DNA from: CAZOWW01 sp964583765
GTDB taxonomy: Bacteria > Actinomycetota > Actinomycetes > Actinomycetales > Kineosporiaceae
Direction: 5' to 3'
Length of the DNA: 20,723 bases
Assembly (NCBI GenBank): GCA_964583765.1
Contig: CAZOWW010000107.1
Location: 1-20,723 of the forward strand
Shown here: one piece after another, positions 1 through 7,134 of the stretch
Numbering within the stretch: position 1 is the first letter of the stretch
Layout of the letters: each line of letters starts with the position of its first letter
Notes under the pieces: generated by a model
The model's input: only the letters and a program-made list of their open reading frames with translations
The model's database searches: none
Told to the model about the DNA's origin: nothing
Made by a program: the position numbers and the translations under genes

Positions 1-68
1 GTCCATGAACACGCCGACCGCTCGTTGCCCTACACCACTATCAGGGACGCCACTTAGTCAGGAATCAC

Positions 69-617
69 GTGCGGCAGACTCTGCATCAATGGGGGCAGGA
101 ACCCTCCACCGTCGACGACGCGGCGCTGCTGGTCACCGAACTCGTCAGCAACGCCATCCGTCATGCCGGCGGAACGCGCATCGCGGTGTATCTCGCCCAT
201 GACGACGCCCGGATCTGCTGCCTCGTCCTCGACGAGGACCCACACCTGCTCCCAGTAACGGGCTGCGCCGGCCCGGGACCGACCGACTTCCCCCAGCGGT
301 GCGCCGCGGGACAGCCCCACGTACCGTCGAGGACAATCGAGAGCGGTCGAGGACTGCGGCTCGTAGACGCGATCGCGTCTCGCTGGGGATGTCACCTCGA
401 CGTGCGCACAGGCTGGAGCCGCAAGGGCGTCTGGTTCGAACTCCCCACCATGGTCGACCCGCGACCGAGAGGCTTGTTCGAGCCGAACGAGCCGAGGTCC
501 GTGGAAGCTCGCCTCCCCGTGCGACGCTCGAGGCCGGCTGTGTCCCTTGCTGTTCCGATTGAGGATGACCCAGCCATCCTGCATCGGGTCCTGGACGTCC
601 TTCGTCGAGATTCGTGA
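69..617 (+). CDS. HATPase_c-type ATP-binding protein (anti-sigma-factor/SpoIIAB-like fold), N-terminus probably short
   Basis: This is a GHKL-fold ATP-binding protein of the small regulatory kind abundant in Streptomyces-like actinomycetes, where relatives act as anti-sigma factor kinases or unassigned regulators. An N box reads LLVTELVSNAIRHAGG (about residues 21-36). A G1-like acidic segment DEDPHLLP follows near residue 55. A G2-like segment SGRGLRLVDAIASRWG lies near residue 93. The tail after about residue 125 is Arg/Pro-rich and unrecognised. The first start in this frame is GTG at 69. Family members usually have another 15-30 residues forming the first strand and helix before VRQTLHQWG, and the frame is open back to a TGA at 6-8 without an ATG. 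The 5' end may therefore be decayed or the start misplaced. The gene lies immediately before an in-frame recombinase remnant, which suggests mobile-element cargo. Family call is fairly sure; specific role unknown. Confidence 0.65.
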   Translation: MRQTLHQWGQEPSTVDDAALLVTELVSNAIRHAGGTRIAVYLAHDDARICCLVLDEDPHLLPVTGCAGPGPTDFPQRCAAGQPHVPSRTIESGRGLRLVDAIASRWGCHLDVRTGWSRKGVWFELPTMVDPRPRGLFEPNEPRSVEARLPVRRSRPAVSLAVPIEDDPAILHRVLDVLRRDS

Positions 618-1892
618 CGCAGGGGTTCCCGACACTCTCGCCTCTGGGAGAGGCGGCTCGTCGAACGTGGCTACTCCAAGCGGACCGCCAAGGACGCGCG
701 ATCCGTCCTCACGACGCTGCTGGGCGACGCGATCCCTCGCCATATCCAGGTCAATCCGGCACAGCGCCGCACAGGCAAGGGTCGCAAGGGGCTGCGGCGC
801 ATCGAGCGGCACGAGAAGACGGAGAAGGCCTGGCCCACACCACTCCAGGCTCTCTTGGTCGCCGAACGGTGCGCCGCACTATCCGGACAGGACACGGATT
901 TCGTCATGATAATCCACCTGGCATATACGGGATCACGTTGGAGCGAGGTTGTCGGCCTGACCCCCGAGTGCATACGTGACGATCAAATGTCCCTCAATTG
1001 GAAGCTGTACGAGCTGAACGGCCGCTTCTACAAGGGACGTCCCAAGGACGGTTCAATCCGCCCGATCGACCTTCCTCCCTTCCTGGCCCAGATGCTCTCC
1101 AGGCACCTGAACGCCGACGGCGACCGCAAATGCACCTGCCACAGCAGAGAGGAGCCCTGGTGCCCCGGCGACAGCTACGTGTTCCTCGGCCCCGGCCGCG
1201 GCCACTTCCGCCGCTCCAACTACAGCGAACGGTTCTTCCGTCCAGCAGCCGACGGCTGGTACCTGCCCCGAGGTGGGAAGGATGCCCGCCCGGCGGTGCC
1301 CGTGCTCGTGACGGACTGCGACTCATTCCCCGGCAGGCCCGTGCCACCATGGCCCGCCGTCGTCCCGGGAGAGGAGTTCACCCCACCCACAGGACGGGGA
1401 ACGATACGACTGGTCAGCGACGAGCACACCGGCCGTTGCGCGGGGTGCGAGAAGGCATGGCCACGTCGGGCGGACGGATCCCTGATCGCGCACGCTGCCC
1501 GCTCAGGCCCCGGCCGGTGTGCAGGGTCGGGACAGCCGCCGGCCGAGGACATGGTCGTGGCTTCCTGGCTGCCGATCCTGCGTAGCCTCACCCCGCACGG
1601 GCTGCGCCATGGGCTACAGACCTGGATGGACGAGGACGGGATCCCTGACGTTCTCAAGACCGAACGCATGGGGCACGAGATGCCCGGCATGCACGGCGTC
1701 TACGGACACGTCAGCCCCCGGATGCGCAGCACCCTCAAGGAGGCCCTACAAGCCCGTTGGGAGGCCGCTCTGCGGGAGCGTGCCCGGCTGAGTGCGCACT
1801 CCCGCGTGCCCATGCTGGACGCCCTCCTGGCGCCCCACCGGGACCCATCGAGGAAGATCGGCTCCCAATCCGCTCCCAGAATCGGACAGTGA
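618..1892 (+). pseudogene. Tyrosine recombinase (phage-type integrase), N-terminally truncated
   Basis: The catalytic domain of a tyrosine integrase is intact. Arg I is in YTGSRWSEV (codon 936-938), the HxxR box is PHGLRHG (His 1596-1598, Arg 1605-1607), a GHE box follows, and the nucleophile Tyr is in GVYGHVS (codon 1701-1703). Upstream, residues such as LWERRLVERGYSKRTAKDAR (from about 651) look like the end of a core-binding domain. However, the frame begins directly after the TGA of the ATPase gene and offers no ATG or GTG; the first usable codon is TTG at 855. The arm-binding and most of the core-binding domain are therefore missing, which is why I call it a remnant. Between boxes I and II lies a long insert with CTCH...C and CAGC...H...CAGSG patterns resembling a zinc ribbon. 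The 3' end faces the tRNA-Ala gene, the usual layout of tRNA-targeting elements. A catalytic-domain-only protein starting at TTG 855 cannot be excluded. Confidence 0.75.
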
Positions 1893-1898
1893 GCGCAA

Positions 1899-1937
1899 AG
1901 GTCAGGGGCCCTGGATCTGATCCAGGGCCCCTGACCT
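1899..1937. terminator. Perfect 19-bp-arm hairpin, bidirectional terminator
   Basis: Arms AGGTCAGGGGCCCTGGATC (1899-1917) and its exact reverse complement (1919-1937) are separated by one base. It lies 6 bp after the recombinase stop and 13 bp past the 3' end of the minus-strand tRNA, so it can serve both. There is no long T-tract, only TTT on the minus-strand side. Confidence 0.75.
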
Positions 1938-1950
1938 GCACTTACTCGGG

Positions 1951-2024
1951 TGGAGCTGAGGGGATTTGAACCCCTGGCCCCCTCGATGCGAACGAGGTGC
2001 GCTACCAGACTGCGCTACAGCCCC
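1951..2024 (-). tRNA. tRNA-Ala (anticodon CGC)
   Basis: Read on the minus strand, the acceptor GGGGCTG pairs with CAGCTCC (one G-T pair). The D arm contains AGCGCAGTCTGGTAGCGC. The anticodon stem CCTCG/CGAGG encloses the loop TTCGCAT, giving anticodon CGC. The T arm is CAGGGGTTCAAATCCCCT. The discriminator base is A (1951) and CCA is not encoded (CCC follows). A TAGCCT at 2036-2041 could be its -10 box, although no good -35 is visible. Its 3' end faces the recombinase remnant, consistent with use as an attachment site. Confidence 0.93.
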
Positions 2025-2140
2025 GAGCCTCGAAAAGGCTACCATCCCGGCCTCGCCCGACTCGAGTCGCCACCCCTGCACCGAGTGTCCGGGTCCCCGG
2101 CAGAGCCACAAGGCCGGGTACACCTGACATCGACGATCAG

Positions 2141-2166
2141 CCCACCCCCGGCTGCTGGCCGGTGGG
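2141..2166 (-). terminator. Probable terminator after sepX
   Basis: CCCACC (2141-2146) and GGTGGG (2161-2166) form an outer stem with additional inner GC pairs, about 50 nt past the sepX stop. This would end the long minus-strand transcription unit before the tRNA gene. Apart from this and a 12-bp palindrome CGACTCGAGTCG at 2058-2069, nothing was seen in 2025-2216. Confidence 0.45.
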
Positions 2167-2216
2167 ACGGTGATCCGTGACGGCAGGGTCAGACTCGACG
2201 CCCTGGCGCCGGTAGG

Positions 2217-3392
2217 TCAGGCGCTGGCCGCACGGCGACGGGCAAGCACCGCGTCCAGGTCCAACTCCGGGACGTCATCGGGCTCGGCCGTGCCGGAGAC
2301 GCCGGCCCCCGCGCCCGGGTCCCCGCTCGATGTGCCGGCAACCGGCGTCGTGGTGTCCAGCGCAGGCGGAGCAGGCCGGTGCACGGCAGGCTTGAGCGTG
2401 TAGGTGGGAGGCGGTACGGGCACGGGTTGCCACTGCTCTCCGAGCGCACCCACCACCGGCGGGAGCGAGGTCTCGGCGGACGCAGGAGCCACATCGCCCA
2501 CGGGCCTCGTGGCCGCCGCGTCCGTCCCCCCGCCGTCGAACGCGCCGTCCGCCCCGGGGACAGCCACCTTGCCCTGGTCCCGCCCCCCGACTTCGACGCT
2601 CTGCGTGTCGGCGTTCTCCGTCGCTGCTGTCGTCCTGGGCGCGACCGCCTGCCCAGCGGACGCCGCCACCTCCTGCCCCAGCACGGGGAGCCCACCGGTG
2701 CGCGGGCGCGCCGCCCGTGCTCCCGGCTGGGACCGTGTCTCCGGGGAAGCCGATGCGGTACGACGAGCCGGCAGGGCCGGCGTGCCTCGCGGCACCAGCA
2801 GGCGCTGACGGGCGACGGCACGCAGCAGGACCAGATCGACGGCCAGCAGCAGGCTCATGCCCATCGCCGGCCAGACGGGCAGCACGTACGCCACTGCACC
2901 GATCCACGCCACCGCGGTGCACAGCATGAGGGTTCCGAGCACCATCGCCCGCCGTCGGGCGGCCGGGTACCTGTCCCTGGCCCGCCGGGCCACCGCCTGC
3001 CGGGGACGGGATGCCGGCCGCGCGCACGTCGGCCCTCCCGTCTCCAAGGAGGCGGCATACGCCTCGTACATACCCTCGGGCGGAAATTCGTCGTTCCAGC
3101 CCTCACCGACATCCGCCCGCGACGTCCTCGCCACGGCAGGGAACTCGCCGGTCGCGGCCGGAACATCCGGGGTGTCGAGCAGGTCGTCGCCCCGCACGAG
3201 AAGCCGCCCCGAGGACGGACCACCAGGCCGCTCGAGGGGCCGGCTGCGCGGGTCCAGGACACGCGCGCGGTCCGAGAACCGGTCCGGCGTGCGGCTCTGG
3301 GAGAGGTCCTCGCGGCGCCGGGTCCAGTGCGGAACGAGGTACGCAGCCCACACGCCGATGATGGCGACGAAGATGAGGCTGCTTGGGTCCAC
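2217..3392 (-). CDS. sepX: Divisome membrane protein SepX/GlpR
   Basis: This 391-residue protein matches SepX, also called GlpR, a cell-division membrane protein of actinobacteria and the cognate receptor of the gephyrin-like protein Glp, which binds FtsZ. The N-terminus is diagnostic: VDPSSLIFVAIIGVWAAYLV forms a first membrane segment (residues 6-23), followed by PHWTRRREDLSQSRTPDRFS. A linker precedes two further membrane helices near 150-170 and 172-191. A Pro/Ala-rich tail ends in PELDLDAVLARRRA, a short conserved C-terminal motif. I chose GTG 3392 because homology starts there; the frame is open to 3617 but the upstream residues look random. No Shine-Dalgarno is seen, but a TATCTT box lies 8 nt upstream, fitting a leaderless start. 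The partner gene glp is four genes upstream in the same direction. The long tail is variable in this family. Confidence 0.85.
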   Translation of the reverse strand: MDPSSLIFVAIIGVWAAYLVPHWTRRREDLSQSRTPDRFSDRARVLDPRSRPLERPGGPSSGRLLVRGDDLLDTPDVPAATGEFPAVARTSRADVGEGWNDEFPPEGMYEAYAASLETGGPTCARPASRPRQAVARRARDRYPAARRRAMVLGTLMLCTAVAWIGAVAYVLPVWPAMGMSLLLAVDLVLLRAVARQRLLVPRGTPALPARRTASASPETRSQPGARAARPRTGGLPVLGQEVAASAGQAVAPRTTAATENADTQSVEVGGRDQGKVAVPGADGAFDGGGTDAAATRPVGDVAPASAETSLPPVVGALGEQWQPVPVPPPTYTLKPAVHRPAPPALDTTTPVAGTSSGDPGAGAGVSGTAEPDDVPELDLDAVLARRRAASA

Positions 3393-3400
3393 GAGACAGG

Positions 3401-3406
3401 AAGATA
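3401..3406 (-). promoter_or_regulatory. Candidate leaderless -10 box for sepX
   Basis: On the minus strand TATCTT ends 8 nt before the GTG at 3392, so transcription would begin at or near the start codon. No clear -35 is visible. It lies in the 77-bp gap after the GNAT gene, which suggests sepX can be transcribed separately. Confidence 0.4.
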
Positions 3407-3469
3407 GGGGTACTACGCACGCACCTCGGGCATCTTCGGTGGCGTGTCGGAAGAAATTCCCCGGAAGGG

Positions 3470-4132
3470 TCAGTTCAGGGCAGGAGGCGCGGTCTCCGGA
3501 CCTGCCAGACGATCCTGCCACGCCCGGTCGGAGGCACTGCGTCCCGCCCGCCACCGGGGCAACAACCCCTGGGGAACCTCCCCCGCGGTGAGCGCGAACG
3601 TCAGGTGGTCCCGCCACTCACCGTTGATATGAAGGTACTTCTCGCGAAGCCCTTCCGGGCGGAAGCCGAGCTTGTGCGCGACACGAAGGCTCGCCGCGTT
3701 CTCCGGCCGGATGTTCACCTCGACCCGGTGCAGTCCGAGCACGAAGAAGCAGTGATCGACCACCATCGCGACCGAGGTGGGGATGACGCCCTGCCCCGCC
3801 ACCCTGCGGTCGACCCAGTAGCCGATGTGCGCAGCCCGCAGCGATCCCCAGGAGATCCCGCCCACGGTCACCTGCCCGACGAACTCCCCGTCGAGGTCCA
3901 CCACGAACGGCAACATGCGCCCCTGCCGGGCCTCCTTGCTGAAGATCCGCACCATCTGGGAGAAACTCGGCGGCGGCCCCGCACCAGTGGGAAGGGTGGC
4001 CTCCCAGGGCGCGAGCCAGTCGATGTTCGCCGCGCGCACCGTGTGCCAGCGCGCCCCGTCGCGCCGACGGATCGGTCGCAACCGGATCGGGCCCTCGTGC
4101 AGAACCACCGGCCAGGCCGGTCCGGACGTCAT
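3470..4132 (-). CDS. GNAT family N-acetyltransferase, RimJ/RimL type
   Basis: A 220-residue GNAT protein of the RimJ/RimL branch, which transfers acetyl from acetyl-CoA to protein N-termini or small amines; the substrate here is unknown. The opening strand LHEGPIRLRPIRRRDGARW (about residues 10-28) is typical of the branch. The core strand FVVDLDGEFVGQVTVGGI leads into the acetyl-CoA loop IGYWVDRRVAGQGVIPTSV (near 113-131). The C-terminal motif NAASLRVAHKLGFRPEGLREKYLHINGEWRDH is also typical. ATG 4132 was chosen because GGAGGGAG lies 10 nt upstream and the protein then begins at the family's usual position; the frame is open to 4240. It starts 7 nt after the mogA stop, so it is likely co-translated with it. 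An acetyltransferase of this kind commonly sits beside sepX in actinobacteria, suggesting a shared but undefined role. Confidence 0.85.
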   Translation of the reverse strand: MTSGPAWPVVLHEGPIRLRPIRRRDGARWHTVRAANIDWLAPWEATLPTGAGPPPSFSQMVRIFSKEARQGRMLPFVVDLDGEFVGQVTVGGISWGSLRAAHIGYWVDRRVAGQGVIPTSVAMVVDHCFFVLGLHRVEVNIRPENAASLRVAHKLGFRPEGLREKYLHINGEWRDHLTFALTAGEVPQGLLPRWRAGRSASDRAWQDRLAGPETAPPALN

Positions 4133-4139
4133 GACGCGT

Positions 4140-4844
4140 TCACTCCCTCCCACGCCCCGCATGATCCCAGGTGGCAGGCCCTCCCGCAGCGTGTTCGGGA
4201 GCAATCCGATGGTCACCACCGCGTAGCTGGTCGACGACATGGCCCAGGAGGGGCCCGAGCACGGCGAGCGCGTCCAGGCAACCGTTCACCGACCCGGGCA
4301 GGTTCACCACGAGGGTCCGCCCCGCCAGACCGGCGACTCCCCGGGACAGCGCCGCGGTGACGATGCCCTGCTCGCAGCCGTGGGCCCGGATCCGCTCGGC
4401 GATCCCCGGCACCTCCCGGTCAAGGAGAGGCCGGGTGATCTCGGGAGTGCGGTCGGACGGCGTGAGCCCGGTGCCCCCCGTAGTCAGCACGAGGTCGTAG
4501 CCGACCGCGAGCACCCCGGGCAGCAGTCGTCCCAGGGGCTCGCCGTCCGCGACGACCGTGGGGCCGTCCACACGTAGGCCGAGCCCGCGCAGTGCCTCCA
4601 CCAGCACCGGGCCGCTCCGGTCCAGGTAGACGCCGGAGGCGGCGCGGGTCGAGACGGTGAGCACTGCAGCCCGGCCCGGAAGGTCCTGGGCCCCCGGCAC
4701 CCGCCCACCGGCCACCTCTGCAGTCGACCGACCGGCCACGTCGGTGGTCATGCCGGTCACCACGTCGGCGGCCCCATCGGGGGTCTTACCGGGCACCACG
4801 GCTGAGGTCCTGCCGGTGACGATGTCAGTCGGCTCGCCAGTCAC
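4140..4844 (-). CDS. MogA/MoaB-family molybdopterin adenylyltransferase with repeat-rich N-terminal extension
   Basis: The MogA/MoaB fold binds molybdopterin and in MogA adenylylates it during molybdenum-cofactor synthesis. The domain begins near residue 58 with AAVLTVSTRAASGVYLDRSG. It carries the signature TTGGTGLTPSDRTPEIT near residue 120 and LVVNLPGSVNGCLDAL near 179, a conserved closing motif. The usual length is about 160-170 residues; this copy has 234. The excess is about 55 residues of VTG/AGRST-like imperfect repeats at the N-terminus. GTG 4844 is favoured because GGAGG lies 8 nt upstream, so the extension is probably translated; a start near 4751 is the alternative. It overlaps the 3' end of moaC by 20 nt, implying coupling. 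In this neighbourhood it may serve Glp-associated functions rather than only cofactor synthesis. Confidence 0.85.
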   Translation of the reverse strand: MTGEPTDIVTGRTSAVVPGKTPDGAADVVTGMTTDVAGRSTAEVAGGRVPGAQDLPGRAAVLTVSTRAASGVYLDRSGPVLVEALRGLGLRVDGPTVVADGEPLGRLLPGVLAVGYDLVLTTGGTGLTPSDRTPEITRPLLDREVPGIAERIRAHGCEQGIVTAALSRGVAGLAGRTLVVNLPGSVNGCLDALAVLGPLLGHVVDQLRGGDHRIAPEHAAGGPATWDHAGRGRE

Positions 4845-5313
4845 CGGATCGGCCTCCGCTCTTGGCGGTCACACGCACTCCGGTGATCTCGGTGTGCCGG
4901 TCGAGCGCCTTGACCATGTCGACCAGGGCGAGCGCCGCGACGGCGACGCAGGTCAGCGCCTCCATCTCGACACCCGTGCGGTCCGCGGTGCGGACCCAGG
5001 ACCGGACCCGCACGCCGTCGTCCTCCACCTCCAGCTCCACGCGCACCCCGTGAACAGCCACGGGATGGGCCAGCGGCACCAGGTCCGGGGTCCGCTTCGC
5101 AGCCTGGATTCCCGCCAACCGTGCCACGGCGAGAGCGTCCCCCTTGGGCACCCCCGCTCCCCGCAGCGCCCGGACGACATCGGGGGCGCACCGGACGAAT
5201 CCCTCGGCGCAGGCCTCCCGAGTCGTCACCGGCTTCTGCGAGACGTCGACCATCTGTGCCCGCCCGGCGACATCGAGATGGGTGAAGGGACTCCGGGGTT
5301 CGGGCGCGGTCAT
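4825..5313 (-). CDS. moaC: Cyclic pyranopterin monophosphate synthase MoaC
   Basis: MoaC converts the cyclic GTP intermediate made by MoaA into cyclic pyranopterin monophosphate, an early step of molybdenum-cofactor synthesis. The 162 residues equal the family's normal length. It starts FTHLDVAGRAQMVDVSQKPVT and contains LVPLAHPVAVHGVRVELE near residue 66. The active-site segment GVEMEALTCVAVAALALVDM retains the catalytic Asp and Lys in VDMVKALD. It ends near a KSGG motif. ATG 5313 was chosen: it overlaps the glp stop as ATGA, has GAGGGG upstream, and drops 11 non-homologous residues present if 5346 is used. Coupled translation from glp is therefore expected. I see no moaA, moaE or moaD in the window, so the pathway must be completed elsewhere. 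Confidence 0.94.
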   Translation of the reverse strand: MTAPEPRSPFTHLDVAGRAQMVDVSQKPVTTREACAEGFVRCAPDVVRALRGAGVPKGDALAVARLAGIQAAKRTPDLVPLAHPVAVHGVRVELEVEDDGVRVRSWVRTADRTGVEMEALTCVAVAALALVDMVKALDRHTEITGVRVTAKSGGRSGDWRAD

Positions 5314-7022
5314 CGCTCGACCCCTCGTTGTCCGAGGCCCCGCCACTCACCGAAGCGCCGGTCCGGATCGGGTCCTGCGTGCGCAGCGAGGCCCGGGTCC
5401 GCAGCGAGGCCCGGATCCGCAGCGCGCAACTCACCGGCCACGGAACTGTGATCCCCGGTGCTCGGCTCCGGGAAGGACGCCGTGTCCAGGGCCTTCGCCG
5501 CATCCGGGAACGAGGCCGGAGCCAGGGCCGACGTCGGCCACCAAGGGCTGCTCGGGAGCGGCAACACGGTCAGGACGTCGCCGGGCAGGACCTCCACCAC
5601 GGTCTCCGGCACCTCGGCAAGGCAGTCCGCCAGCGCGAGCGAGGTGACACGGTGCGAGCCGGGACGGCACGGGACGAGCTCCGGCAGGCCGTCGGCACCG
5701 GGCACGAGCCGCGCCGCGCGGAACTCACGTAACCCCGACGGGCTCGACCAGCCCTCACCGACCCGGACAGCACGCGCGGCGGCCTCCCACCGACCGATCC
5801 CACCCAACACGCTGACCCCACCGGTCCCGCCGGCCAGCACGTCGAGCGCGGGCCGCACGAACACCTCGAACGAGACGAGAGCGCTCACCGGATTGCCGGG
5901 CAGGGCGAAGAGAGGCACCTGGCGCTCCCCCGCTGTGCCGAACCCCTGCGGAGCTCCGGGGCGCATGGCCACCCGGACGAAGTCCACCGTGCCCGATTCC
6001 CGCAGGAGCTGCTTCACCACGTCGTACGCCCCGGCGCTGACCCCGCCGCTCGTGATCACCAGGTCCGCCTGATCCGCGGCCAGAGCGATCGCCCGGGCCA
6101 GGGCATCCGGGTCGTCGGCGATCGTGCCCCAGAACCGGGCCTCAGCCCCGGCCTCCCGCGCGGCGGCGGTGAGGGCAGGACCGTTCGCGTCGGGAACGCA
6201 GCCGGCCGGCTGTTCCGGTGAGCCCGGTGTCCGCGGGTCCAGAAGCTCGGAACCGGTGGAGAGCACGGCCACCCGCGGGCGTGGGTGCACCCACACCGAC
6301 CGGCAACCCGCAGCAGCGAGCAGGGCCAGCCGGCGTGCGCTCACCCGCTGCCCCCGGGCGAGGACGGCCTCACCCGCCACCAGGTCCTCACCGGTCCGGC
6401 GCAGGTACTGACCCTCGAAGGGAGCCCGGCGGATCCTTACCTGGCCAGTGCCCTGCCCAGCTTGGCCAGCGTCTTCCCCGGTTCCGTCGGTGCCCTGCCC
6501 GGTTCCGTCGGTGCCATGCCCGGTCTGGCCGGCGTCCGGCCCGGTGGGGATGCGCCCGCTGACGATCCGGGCCGATCCGGTCCCCCGACCGGCGTCCGTC
6601 CACTCGACCGGCACGACCGCCGTGCAACCCGCGGGCACGGGGGCCCCGGTCATGATCCGCATCGCGGTCCCCGGACGCAGCGCCTCGGGACACGCCACCC
6701 CGGCCGGGAGGTCACCCACCACGGGCAGCACCACGGGGCTCGCCGCAGAGGCGCTCGACACGTCGTCGGCCATCACCGCGTACCCGTCCATGGCGGCGTT
6801 GTCGAGGGGGGGCAGGGACCACGCGGAGACGACCGGCTCGGCCGCCACGAGGCCCAGAGCCTCGAGCACCGGCACCCGAACAGGAGGCAGCGGGGCGAGC
6901 GCCGTCAGGCAGCGGGCTCGATGTTCGGCCACGGAGCGGGCAGGGGACGCCGGACCGTCGACCTCGGGCGGCCAGGCCGCCCAGTCCGTCCCGGGCCGGG
7001 GCACCCCACGGGAGGTCACCAT
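5310..7022 (-). CDS. glp: Gephyrin/MoeA-like divisome protein Glp (molybdotransferase-like)
   Basis: This is a MoeA/gephyrin-fold protein. In actinobacteria the copy encoded near sepX is Glp, which binds FtsZ and the SepX/GlpR receptor; MoeA proper inserts molybdenum. Recognised segments: LPPLDNAAMDGYAV (residues 70-83), MRIMTGAPVPAG (121-132), RRTGEDL (208-214), VAVLSTGSELLDP (251-263), ITSGGVSAGAYDVVK (323-337) and LPGNPVSALVSFEVF (374-388). The K-P-G-K-P segment of E. coli MoeA reads RPGAP (354-358), so both lysines are replaced. Two features enlarge it to 570 residues against about 400: a Gly/Thr/Gln heptad-repeat insert at 162-195 and an 80-residue C-terminal tail with DPGLAA repeats. 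ATG 7022 is the first start, without a clear Shine-Dalgarno; a few residues either way are possible. It lies 112 bp after galU and overlaps moaC. Confidence 0.82.
   Translation of the reverse strand: MVTSRGVPRPGTDWAAWPPEVDGPASPARSVAEHRARCLTALAPLPPVRVPVLEALGLVAAEPVVSAWSLPPLDNAAMDGYAVMADDVSSASAASPVVLPVVGDLPAGVACPEALRPGTAMRIMTGAPVPAGCTAVVPVEWTDAGRGTGSARIVSGRIPTGPDAGQTGHGTDGTGQGTDGTGEDAGQAGQGTGQVRIRRAPFEGQYLRRTGEDLVAGEAVLARGQRVSARRLALLAAAGCRSVWVHPRPRVAVLSTGSELLDPRTPGSPEQPAGCVPDANGPALTAAAREAGAEARFWGTIADDPDALARAIALAADQADLVITSGGVSAGAYDVVKQLLRESGTVDFVRVAMRPGAPQGFGTAGERQVPLFALPGNPVSALVSFEVFVRPALDVLAGGTGGVSVLGGIGRWEAAARAVRVGEGWSSPSGLREFRAARLVPGADGLPELVPCRPGSHRVTSLALADCLAEVPETVVEVLPGDVLTVLPLPSSPWWPTSALAPASFPDAAKALDTASFPEPSTGDHSSVAGELRAADPGLAADPGLAAHAGPDPDRRFGEWRGLGQRGVER
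6459..6542. repeat. In-frame 21-bp minisatellite inside glp
   Basis: Two near-identical 21-bp units (6480-6500 and 6501-6521, one difference) are flanked by two degenerate units (6459-6479 and 6522-6542). They encode heptads such as GTDGTGQ in a surface insert of Glp and keep the frame. Confidence 0.8.
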
Positions 7023-7134
7023 GGGGGGTGTTCCGGGGCCCTGCGCACGAGGGCCGCCGCGCGGGCTGTGCTCATGCGCACAGCTTCACACGGCGGCCAC
7101 CCACCGCACACGCCGAGGGCCGGCGAAGGGCTGC

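Noticed and set aside
1790..1801. GAGTGCGCACTC palindrome, resembling CIRCE half-sites
   Set aside because: Half-sites are in the reverse order and without spacer, and it lies inside the recombinase reading frame, so it is probably chance.
1902..2123. A minus-strand open frame reading VAQSGSAPRSHRGGQGFKSP
   Set aside because: This peptide is the well-known spurious translation of a tRNA gene, and it coincides with tRNA-Ala here.
2379..3407. A 342-codon plus-strand open frame
   Set aside because: It is antisense to sepX, whose N-terminus and membrane helices are clearly recognisable.
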